Assembly (NCBI GenBank): GCA_016647705.1
Contig: CM028338.1
Location: 36,089,176 to 36,153,175, forward strand
Length of the DNA stretch: 64,000 nucleotides
Source: Eucommia ulmoides
Taxonomy: Eukaryota > Streptophyta > Magnoliopsida > Garryales > Eucommiaceae
Direction of reading: 5' to 3'
Shown: piece after piece, positions 47,802 to 56,443 of the stretch
Position numbering within the stretch: position 1 is the stretch's first letter
How the letters are laid out: the number at the start of each line of letters is the position of its first letter
Notes under the pieces: generated by a model
What the model saw: the letters and a program-made list of their open reading frames with translations, nothing else
Database searches by the model: none
Told to the model about the DNA's origin: nothing
Made by a program: the position numbers and the translations under genes

Positions 47802-47802
<1 letters not shown>
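47284..47802 (+). mobile_element. LTR fragment of the long-LTR gypsy family
   Basis: Starts TGTAAGACTC and keeps the pattern of the first 200 bp of the LTRs at 25005 and 34970: GCATGTGCATAATTTT, a TTAAGGGT word and a TTAGGGG word. Beyond about 47520 come (TA)n, poly(A) and a C-rich run (47647-47669), and similarity fades. It is a third member of this LTR family, truncated. Confidence 0.55.

Positions 47803-47868
<66 letters not shown>
47803..47868. repeat. (CA)n(TA)n microsatellite
   Basis: About 45 bp of CA followed by about 20 bp of TA. The Tat-type element inserted within the TA part, giving TATAT as target duplication. Confidence 0.95.
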
Positions 47869-48550
47869 TGTTGATGTCAAAAAGTGGTGCTGGCCAACAG
47901 TATGGTCCGGGGAGAATACCTGAGGCGGAGGGCGACCAGTAAGGCAACAGCAAGCTGAGTTCGGGGGTGGTGACGGGCTCCGAGCAGGGCTCCAATCTTC
48001 TGCACACAGTACCTGCACAAAGACCCACTGGGGTGGTTCCCAGTAAGTCCCTCCGGCGTGAGGATAAGTATTCTGAAGTGGAGGGCTGAAAATATAGATT
48101 GAATTCAGTAGTGGTCACGTACCGTTGGGCAGTGGATGCCCCAGTGTATTTATAGGCGCCAACACTTGATTAGTGCCGCGAATTTAGGGGGGAGGAGCTC
48201 AGGTTAATTAGCCTAATCTGCTGGACAACCAATGAGCAGACATGTCAACCTTTTAATCATCTGGGCTGGCTTTTGAGCCCATAACTGGAGGCCCATGGGC
48301 CATGGCCTCACACCGGCCTGGCGAACTCCCGAGTGCTATGGTGGCGAGCAAAGGGTGCCACAGATTGTCAGTTCGGGAGGTCGGACCTCAGCTCGTCGAT
48401 CCTGATCTCTTCACTGCGACGACCCTTAGTTCGGCTGGGGGACACCTCAGCTCGGTACTGAGGGGTTTTTTAGCCCTCGTTCTGGCCGTTTTTCTATAAT
48501 TGGGTGAACCTTTGACCCCGTGATGTCCCTTACCAGATTTACCTATATCA
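47869..48550 (-). repeat. 3' LTR of the Tat-type element
   Basis: 682 bp. Minus-strand ends TGATATAGG...CATCAACA. A G-rich tract (ACTTGGGGGGCAAC, minus) abuts it at 48551-48564 as PPT. Confidence 0.92.
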
Positions 48551-48564
48551 GTTGCCCCCCAAGT
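48551..48564 (-). other. Polypurine tract of the Tat-type element
   Basis: The minus strand reads GTTGCCCCCCAAGT in reverse, that is ACTTGGGGGGCAAC, ending directly at the 3' LTR start TGATATAGG. Confidence 0.75.
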
Positions 48565-48746
48565 CCCGAGGGCAGGAGTGAAACGTGACGGCCTCGGGAT
48601 TTTGAAGGAGGAAGTAAGTAGCAGGAGGTGAGGACATCGGCGTCAAAATGCGATACTGACATTCCACATATCCCTGAGGGGAGAAGCGACTGGAAAACGA
48701 AAGGAAAAGAGTAGAGGCTGGGGAACGTTGCCGGTGCTAAAAGTGG

Positions 48747-49800
48747 CCGAGCTGAGAGCCCGTAGAGTCTGGAGTTAGGCAATGCATCATCATCAATTTT
48801 TTTTTTTTTTTTGGAATTTGGTAGAGCTGAGAGTCCAGCAGGTCGGGAGGTCGGCCAGGGTCACTGCTTCTGAACTGTTTGAGTGTGGGAAGGTTGAGAG
48901 GCTTCTCTCTTATGATGTTGTCCGAGCTGAGAGCCCGTAGGGTCGTGAGCTCGGCCACTTCAATGCCTTAGAAAAGTTTCAGGGTGGGAAGTTTGAGATC
49001 CTTCCCCCTTTTGAATTTGTCCGAGCTGAGAGCCCGTAGGGTCGTGAGCTCGGCCATGTCAATTCCTTAGAAAATATGCAGGGTGGGAAGTTTGGGAGCC
49101 TTCCCCCTTTTGATTTTGTCCGAGCTGAGAGCCCGTAGGGTCGTGAGCTCGGCCATTTCCATGCCTTAGAAAATTTTGAGGGTGGGAAGTTTGAGAGCCT
49201 TCCCCCTTTGGATTTTGTCCGAGCTGAGAGCCCGTAGGGTCGTGAGCTCGGCCATTTTCATGCCTTAGAAAATTTTCAGTGTGGGAAGTTTGAGATCCTT
49301 CCCCCTTTGGAATTCGTCCGAGCTGAGAGCCCGTAGGGTCGTGAGCTCGGCCATATCAATTCCTTAGAAAATTTTCAGGGTGAGAAGTTTGGGAGCCTTC
49401 CCCCTTTTGATTTTGTCCGAGCTGAGAGCCCGTAGGGTCGTGAGCTCGGCCATTTCCATGCCTTAGAAAAGTTTCAGGGTGGGAAGTTTGAGAGCCTTCT
49501 CCCTTTGGATTTTGTCCGAGCTGAGAGCCCGTAGGGTCGTGAGCTCGGCCATTTCCATGCCTTAGAAAATTTTAAGGGTGGGAAGTTTGAGAGCCTTCCC
49601 CTTTTGGATTTTGTCCGAGCTGAGAGCCCGTAGGGTCGTGAGCTCGGCCATTTTCATGCCTTAGAAAATTTGCAGGGTGGGAAGTTTGGGAGCCTTCCCC
49701 CTTTTGATTTTTTCCGAGCTGAGAGCCCGTAGGGTCGTGAGCTCGGCCATTTCCATGCCTTGAAAAATTTTCAAGTGGGAAGTTTGAGAGCCTTCCCCCT
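48747..49800. repeat. 99-bp tandem array upstream of the antisense gene
   Basis: Nine closely similar units start at 48922, 49021, 49120, 49219, 49318, 49417, 49516, 49615 and 49714, always exactly 99 bp apart. A degenerate unit precedes them at 48823 and another at 48747. Each starts CCGAGCTGAGAGCCCGTAG and has AGCTCGG about 20 bases later, so CCGAGCT and AGCTCGG can pair. The rest of each unit contains CATGCCTTAGAAAA and GGGTGGGAAGTTTG. Because 99 is a multiple of 3, open frames pass through it (for example 49572-49883 minus) and look like 33-residue repeats. Confidence 0.95.
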
Positions 49801-49803
49801 TCC

Positions 49804-49965
49804 CACGTGACAGAACGCGGCACACGTGCCCCATCTTCTGAGTAGTGTGATAGGTCACTCCACCATCGTTGGATGGGTGCCACGTGGCACGGGCGTGTAA
49901 ACCAAGGAGTCCCCAGCCGTTGGCCTTTGCGACATTTCGTCTGGGCACATTTGCCTTTTATAAAT
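49804..49965 (+). promoter_or_regulatory. Putative promoter of the antisense gene: G-boxes and TATA
   Basis: CACGTG occurs at 49804-49809, 49823-49828 and within CCACGTGGC at 49880-49888. The last is a palindromic G-box of the kind bound by plant bZIP and bHLH factors. TATAAAT follows at 49959-49965. The antisense gene's ATG at 50075 is about 110 bases downstream of the TATA box, a usual distance for a plant promoter with a short leader. The ATG at 49964 lies within the TATA box and is unlikely to be the start. Confidence 0.65.
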
Positions 49966-50074
49966 GGTGGCCCCTACCATTCATTTGACATTTGCGAAAA
50001 GTCCAGAGCCCCGTCTTCCTCCCCGGTACTGGTATTCTGTTTTGGTTTTCTTGGCTTCCTTGTGTCCGAACAGA

Positions 50075-52608
50075 ATGTCGGGAACCCCTTCTTACTCTTC
50101 TTTTTCGTCTTCTGGTTCTTCCGACGGATCGGAGTCCGGCTCCTCGGACCGGTCGTCCGCCAGCTCCCCTCAATTTAGGGTGGAGAGGCGCCCCGCTCCG
50201 GGGGACGCCTCATCGAGTGCTATGGCTAGGATCCACGAAACGAGCGATGCTATCCAGTCATGCCTGGAAGACCGTGCCGTCGTGGTGAGTCGTGCCGACG
50301 AGAGTGGTAGGGCTTCCACATCACTTGACGCTGGGGTTGGGGTCCCTCCTGAACCCGTCACTGTGGTGGAAATCCACACCGGCGTCTCCATTCCCCAGTT
50401 GCTTCGTGAAAACGAGGTGCACAATGCCGGGCCGGAGAAGTTGTTTGTAAAGGTCCCGCCCTCGAGTCCGGTTTGGAAAATTAAAACAACCATGAACGAG
50501 GAAGCCGTGCTCTCCTATCGGAGTGAGTTCTTCATTCCAGAGGAGGTCACAACACTTGTTCCTAGGCCCGACGACCGGGCTTGCATGCCACCAGCTGGGT
50601 TTATGACAGTATATAGGAAACAGCTGGAGGCTGGTCTTCGATTTCCCCTCCATTGGTGGGTCAGGGCCGTCTGTGAGGAGTACCATTTGTGTCCGTCACA
50701 AATTGCTCCGAACGGTATTAGAGCCCTGGTGGCTTCGTACATCATCTTCCAGGCCGAGGGACTCGAGCCGAGCATTGATCTCTTCAGGGCTCTGTTCTTC
50801 CTTAAGCCACTCCCTCGGGGCGCTGGGTGGTGTTATATTTCGTCTAGGTCGACTTTCCTGAAGGACCTGGACTCTTCCATTCATCGATGGAAGCCCCAGT
50901 TCTTCTATATCGGAGGGAGCGGTTGGCAGGCCGGCCTGAAAGAAGAAGGAAGGTACCCCCTCTAGATGGAATGGGGAAGAGTTGGTAAGGCTGGGACCCC
51001 ATAAGGGGAGGGTTCAGTTTGATGTTTTCAGTATGGTCTATGCACTGATACATTTGTTTCCGTGACTTTCTGCAGCTAAGGAGACGCCCAAGAAGAAAAG
51101 ACCAGAGCTGGGCCGATTGATTTGCGAGCAGAGAGACAAGGTCTTGAGGATTGCCTTCAAGGACGTAAACACCTTGATCGCGTCTCAGCTATTCTCAGCT
51201 TTCTGGTTTTCTCCACCGGACGTCTCAACCTCACCAGATTTCTTACTCGACTCAGACAACGGTAAGAACTTTCCTGCTATGTCAATTGCTCAGGCTTGGT
51301 AATTTTTTACGCGTGCTACGCTTAATTCACGCAGATATCCTTGTATAGAACCGGATGCTGCCGGCCTGGACGGAAGAATTTCTAAAAATCTTATTAAATA
51401 TTGCAGCTATGGATAAGGCAATGGCAGTTCGTGTGCTGCTGGAGAAGAAGGCAAAGGAAGCGGCCGGGGCGGAGAAAATCGACAAGGATCCAACTCAGAA
51501 TCTTGGGACGCCAGCCCGTAGTCATTCACCTGCCCTGCCGGGCGTGGTTATCCGGGATACGCCCCAGTCCAAATCGGGATCTCGGCACTCCGTGCACAAC
51601 CTGAGCGGTGACTCTTCTCCCCTCCGTTCCGACAAGGGGAAGAGGAAGGCCCACGAGGGGAAGCACAAGAAGCACAAGTCCTCGAAGAGGGCGAAGTTTG
51701 TGCCCGGGGCGTCATCCGAGCTGACGGTGGATGGATCATTTTTTGGGGTGGCGAACACCGGGCTACCGGCCGACCGTGCGTTGTTGAAGAGCCCAGAGGT
51801 GATGCCGGGCTACCTCCACCGTATGACGCCTCCCAATGACAAAGAGTTGATGGAGGGGGAGAGCACTGGCAACCTGATGCGCCAGGCCATCTATGACCAA
51901 CTCGCGGTAACACCTGTGCACACTTATGCTTTTTTGCTTTGCACTGCGTGGCTAAAGTTTTCTAAGTATGGTAACATTTTCTTTCTGTCACAGGGTATGC
52001 TTCGAATGTCCGTGGTTTTTGACCGGATCTCGGAGAGTGCCATAGAGGAGGCCAAGTTGAGGTCGGAGAAGAACGCTGCTGAAGCCAAGGTGAACCGCCT
52101 GATGGATGACCTTCAGCTTGCCGCGCAGGCCCATCAGGGCCTACAAGCTAGGCACGTCCTCATAACAAAAGAACGGGACGACTCCGAGAGGCAGAAGGTG
52201 CAACTGGAGAAGAGGGTGGAGGAGCTGGAAAAGAGGTTGAAGAGGGAAGAGCAGCAGAGGGGAAAAGCCATCCGTCGGGCGGAGCAGAAAGCTGTTGAGG
52301 GCTATAAAGCCAGCGAGGAATTCGAAAATCTGAAGTATGAGCTGGCTGCCAAATTCATGGATGACGGTTACAAGGCCACGATTCTCTACCTCCAGCGCCA
52401 CTACCCGGAGTTTGACAGCTCGGGTGTTGGGATGGAATTTCCCCAGCAGGGCGAGTTGGCGGTGGAGCAGCCAGTTGCAGCAGAGGCTGAGGGTCCAGCA
52501 CGTGAAGCTGGTATTGAAGGTGCTGGCAATGAGGAGCCTGAGGCTGAGGCCGAGGAAGACACCAATGTAGACGTCGTGGGCGTTGACGGTGCTTCTGGGG
52601 AAGAATAG
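50075..52608 (+). pseudogene. Antisense spliced gene of the Tat-type element (plant transposon-type protein)
   Basis: Four exons: 50075-50984, 51076-51261, 51335-51906, 51994-52608, with GT-AG introns of 91, 73 and 87 bp. The phases agree at every junction and the sum is 2283 nt (761 codons). Exon 1 encodes an S-rich N-terminus and a domain with FPLHWWVRAVCEEYHLCPSQ and RALFFLKPLPRGAGW, like the putative plant gypsy-type transposon protein family. Exon 3 has a basic KGKRKAHEGKHKKHKSSKR stretch resembling a nuclear signal. Exon 4 is a long charged coiled coil with an acidic tail. The third intron is divisible by 3, so it can be retained. Two in-frame TAG codons (50963-50965 and 51346-51348) break this copy. 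The function is unknown; it is not gag or pol. Confidence 0.75.
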
Positions 52609-52654
52609 ATCTTCACCTCGGCCTTATTTTGTTTTGAAAACTTAGAAATTTTTT

Positions 52655-52691
<37 letters not shown>

Positions 52692-53026
52692 TGGTTTCCG
52701 AATTATGGGCTAGAACCCCACCAATGTAAAGCCCTTGCTGATTTTTTGATGAAATGGAATACAACACAACTGATTTTTTGAGAAATGGAATATAACCCCC
52801 TTCTTTCTGCACGCGTGTCAAGTTCTAACGGACCTTAATTCTCAACGCCTCTAACTTTAAGGATGTTATGGCACCTCATGAGTGATTACTTGTTGGGGTT
52901 ATAACCACCCTGCCCCCCCCCAGCCTGCAATAGGAGCACCCTAGTGTGCTAGAGGGTCCGTTTAAGTAACAAAGTCGTCATAGTAACAACAAAATATTTG
53001 ATACTTAGTGGTATATAGATGATAGA
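52609..53026. other. Spacer between antisense gene and pol
   Basis: The two genes end tail to tail here. It holds a poly(T) of about 45 bp (about 52650-52690) and a short direct repeat around GATTTTTTGA/GAAATGGAATA at 52739-52800. It should include the 3' UTRs of both. Confidence 0.6.
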
Positions 53027-53908
53027 TTACGAAATGACCCCTGTCCGACAGTGGTATTGTTTGAGATGGTCAGCGTTCCACGGGTGTCGCAGCGGAACGC
53101 CTTCCTCGGTCTCGAGTTCATACGTACCCGGCCTTGCAATTCTTATCACGCGATAAGGTCCCTCCCAGCTGGGGGCCAACTTTCCTGCGTTTGGCTCCTT
53201 CGTCGCGAGGGTCACCTTTTTGAGGACTAAGTCTCCAATGTCAAAATGCCATGGTCGTACCCTTCTGTCATAGTATCGGGCGGCCCGTTGCTGGTATGCC
53301 GCCTGGCGTACCCGAGCGTTCTCCCGCCGTTCTTCTAAAAGATCCAGGTTAAGGGCCAGCATTGCGTCGTTCGTCTGCTGGTCCTGCCCACTAGATGATG
53401 TTCGGAAGGTTGGTAACCCAATTTCCGTAAGAATTACGGATTCGGATCCGAAAGTCATTGCGAACGGTGTCTTACCAGTCGGGGTCCGGGAGGTGGTGTG
53501 GTATGCCCAAAGGACAGGGTAAAGTTCCTCCACCCACCTCCCTTTGGCTTTGTCGAGCCTGGTCTTTAAGCCATGTAGAACCGTCCGATTCGTGACTTCT
53601 ACCTGTCCATTAGCTTGTGGATGGCCAGGAGACGCAAAGTACGTTCGGATTCCCAAGCCGGAGCAGAAAGACGTAAATAAGTCATTGTCGAATTGAGTGC
53701 CGTTGTCGGACACGATCACCCTAGGGATCCCGAATCGGCACACCATGGATTTCCAGACAAAGTTCCTGATTCTTTCCTTGGTAATGCGGGCCAGTGGTTC
53801 GGCTTCCACCCACTTGGTGAAGTAGTCGATGGCGACCACGAGGAACTTCCTTTGACCAGTAGCCTGCGGAAAAGGGCCTAACAAATCGATTCCCCACTGG
53901 GCAAAGGG
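53027..53908 (-). pseudogene. Integrase of the Tat-type element
   Basis: About 285 residues of the integrase core and C-terminus in the pol frame. The catalytic acidic residues are D in VAIDYFTKW, D in VSDNGTQFD and E in NGQVEVTNR. Then come WAYHTTSRTPTGKTPF and a C-terminal SH3-like block with GDLVLKK, SWEGPYRVI and WNADHLKQY. No chromodomain follows, which suits the Tat lineage. A TAG at 53909-53911 separates it from the RNase H part, in the same frame. Confidence 0.85.
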
Positions 53909-55051
53909 CTACGGACTCGCCATGGGCACCATGGCCGTTGGCGGCAGATAAGGGTGGGGACCGAAGCGTTGGCACTTATCGCATTTTTTAACGAACTCAC
54001 TCGTATCTTCTAAAATTTTGGGCCAGAAATACCCTTGGTGGAGGAGTTTGCCCGCCAAGGCTCTGCCCCCCAAGTGGTTGCCACAGATTCTCTCATGGGT
54101 CTCTCTCATTACATAGTCGGCCTCTTCCGGCCGCAGGCACCGTGAGTATGGCCCAGAGAATGAGTGCCGATATAGGACTCCGTCCAGAATGCAATATCTG
54201 GCTGATCTGTATCGCATCCTTCTTGCTTCGTTGCGTTCGTCGGGGAGCGTTCCGTCTTCCAGATACTTACGGATGGGGTCCATCCAAGTGGGACGGTTAT
54301 TGAGCTCACAGATCGGAGCTATATGATCAGACGTTGTTGTGCTTGGAATATCGAGATATTCAACTGGCACACTTCGCTTCAAGGTTGACGCTACTGCCGA
54401 AGCAAGATTTGCCAAGGCATCGGCATGCCGGTTCTCCTCGCGCGGTATTTTGGATACATTGACTTCTTCGAACTCCTTCATCAGTGTTTTGACTCTCTCA
54501 AGATACGCAGTCATACTAGTGTCTTTTGCCAAGTACTCTCCATTGACCTGGCTGACGACCAGTTGCGAGTCACAAAAGACGGACAGCGTCGTCACATTAA
54601 ATTCCCTGGCCATACGAAGCCCAGCAAGCAGAGCCTCGTACTCGGCCTCGTTATTAGTGGCTCTAAATCCCAGTCTCAGGGCGTATTCAACTTCTTCGTT
54701 GCTTGGGGTGACGAGCACCATTCCTGCTCCACAACCGCTGGTATTGGACGATCCATCGGTGAACAGCTTCCATGTCATCAGACCGTTATCCGGGCCGGAT
54801 TTACTCTGCAGCTCCCCTTCTCCTGCCCCTCTTGCTTCTGGTTGAGCAGTGGGCGGCTCGGGATCTTCGAGAAATGTGAGCTCAGCGATGAAACCTGCTA
54901 GGATTTGACCCTTAATGGCCGTCCTAGGGCGGTACTCAATATGAAACTGACCAAGCTCGAGGCTATACTTCATCAACCGCCCCGAGATGTCTGGCGAATG
55001 TAAGATTTGTCTTATTGGCTGATCCGTGAGGACGACGATCTGGTGTGCTTA
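53909..55051 (-). pseudogene. Second RNase H domain and integrase zinc region
   Basis: A long open frame with LFTDGSSNTSGCGAGMV, NNEAEYEALLAGL, VFCDSQLVVSQVNGEY and ENRHADALANLAS, all blocks of an RNase H with a complete set of acidic residues. It differs in type from the first RNase H on its upstream side; Tat elements are known for two such domains. The C-terminal part has the integrase HHCC finger (RETHERICGNHLGGRAL, then CDKCQRFG). Stops at both ends lie in one frame with the rest of pol. Confidence 0.85.
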
Positions 55052-55483
55052 GAAATATTGTTTCAATTTTCGAGAAGCCACTAGTAGAGCGTACGCCAGT
55101 TTCTCGAACCTAGTGTACCTTGTTTCGGCATTCGAGAGGACCCTGCTGGAGTAAAAGATCGGATGCTGGACCCTGGTGTCATCCCTCACAAGAGCGGCAC
55201 TCACCGCTGTCGCAGACGCGGCGATATACAGGTAAAGGGTCTCCCCCTCATTGGGTGTGCTGAGTAGGGGAGCAGAGGACAAATAGTTCCTGAGTGCTTG
55301 GAAACCTGACTCGCACTCGTCCGTCCACCCAAAACTGCCGCTGCCCCTTAGCACTTTGAAGAACGGTAAACACTTTTCTGATGCTCGGGATATAAAGCGG
55401 TTGAGTGCGGCGAGTCTCCCCGTCAGCATCTGTACCTCCTTCTTGTTCCTAGGGGAGGTCATTCCAAGGATTGCATGTATTTA
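55049..55483 (-). pseudogene. First RNase H domain of the Tat-type element
   Basis: In the pol frame, after an in-frame TAA at 55481-55483 that parts it from RT: TSPRNKKEVQMLTGRL, the connection region, FGWTDECESGFQALRNYL and LYLYIAASATAVSAALV. The D usual in this family at the start of the RNase H core reads A in this copy (YIAAS). TAA at 55049-55051 ends this segment. Confidence 0.78.
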
Positions 55484-56443
55484 ATCGGGGTTGGCATCGA
55501 TGCCGCGCTGGGAGACCATGTACCCTAGGAACTTTCCTGCAGAAACTCCAAAAATACATTTGTTTGGGTTGAGCTTCATGCGGTGGACTCGGAGTTTCTC
55601 GAAGCAGTCGTGGAGATGTTGTGTGTGATCAAGGGCTTTTGTGCTTTTGACCAACATGTCATCAATGTAAACCTCCATAGTCCGTCCAATTTCCTCCTTG
55701 AACATTTTGTTCACCAGCCGTTGATAAGTGGCTCCGACGTTGCGCAAGCCGAATGGCATTACTTTGTAGCAGTATGTACCCCTATCAGTGATGAACGACG
55801 TTTTGCTCTTATCGGGGGGGAACAGTGGAATTTGATTGTAACCAGCATAAGCGTCAAGGAAACTTAGGCGCTCATGTCCCGCAGTGGCATCGATGACGAT
55901 GTCAATCTTGGGCAGAGGGAAGAAGTCCTTTGGGCAAGCTTTATTCAGATCTTTGAAATCAACACAAAGGCGCCACTTGTTGCCAGCCTTGGGGGCCAAG
56001 ACCACATTTGCCAACCAGTCCGGGAATTTGACCTCTTCAACAACACCAGAACTGATTAACTTATCCATCTCAGCTTCAATTAATTTCTGGCGTTCCGGAT
56101 GAAATTTCCGTCGCTTTTGCCGTACGGGAGGATGGTGTGGATCAGCATGGAGGCGGTGCATCACCACGTTTGGATCAACACCTGGCAGCTCGTCATGGGA
56201 CCAGGCGAAGATGTCGTAATTGCGTCGGAGCAATTGGATGAGTTCTTCCCTCTGTTCGGATAGGAGACGAGAACCGATGACAGTTCGCTCTCCGATGGTT
56301 GGGTGTATGGAAACCTCTTCCAGTTCCTCATGTGGTCGGGGGCCAGCCTCCTCCTCTCTAGGATCATCGATAGGTACAGGCTCCAGCCCTCGGCCCAGAG
56401 CCACGAGTTCGGAATCTCCGAGCTCTGGCTCTACTTGTGATTG
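55484..56443 (-). pseudogene. Reverse transcriptase of the Tat-type element
   Basis: RT proper, with NVVLAPKAGNKWRLCVDFKDLN, FPLPKIDIVID, YNQIPLFPPDKSKTSF, VMPFGLRNVGATYQ and the catalytic MEVYIDDMLVKS with both Asp. The upstream linker is acidic, with EEEAGPRPHEELEEV, and it continues the gag frame after one TAG. RT itself has no stop. Confidence 0.88.

Noticed and set aside
48922..49800. Regular repeat array resembling a CRISPR
   Set aside because: The units are 99 bp and similar throughout, with no unique spacers, and lie inside a plant retrotransposon. It is a tandem repeat.
49572..49948. Minus-strand frames reading 33-residue repeats
   Set aside because: The repeats exist only because the array period is a multiple of 3. 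They have no start, no partner and would be antisense to the promoter of the antisense gene.
49964..50074. Upstream ATG at 49964 for the antisense gene
   Set aside because: It overlaps the TATA box and lies before any likely transcription start. The ATG at 50075 is better placed and opens an S-rich N-terminus.
50953..51075. First-intron donor at 50953 (GTACCC)
   Set aside because: It would avoid the TAG at 50963 but leaves the wrong phase for exon 2 and has a poor consensus. GTAAGG at 50985 fits both phase and consensus.
52650..52690. Poly(T) as trace of a retroposed cDNA
   Set aside because: It would be a poly(A) on the minus strand, that is on pol's side, but is 340 bp beyond the pol stop with no duplication around it. 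A plain homopolymer is simpler.
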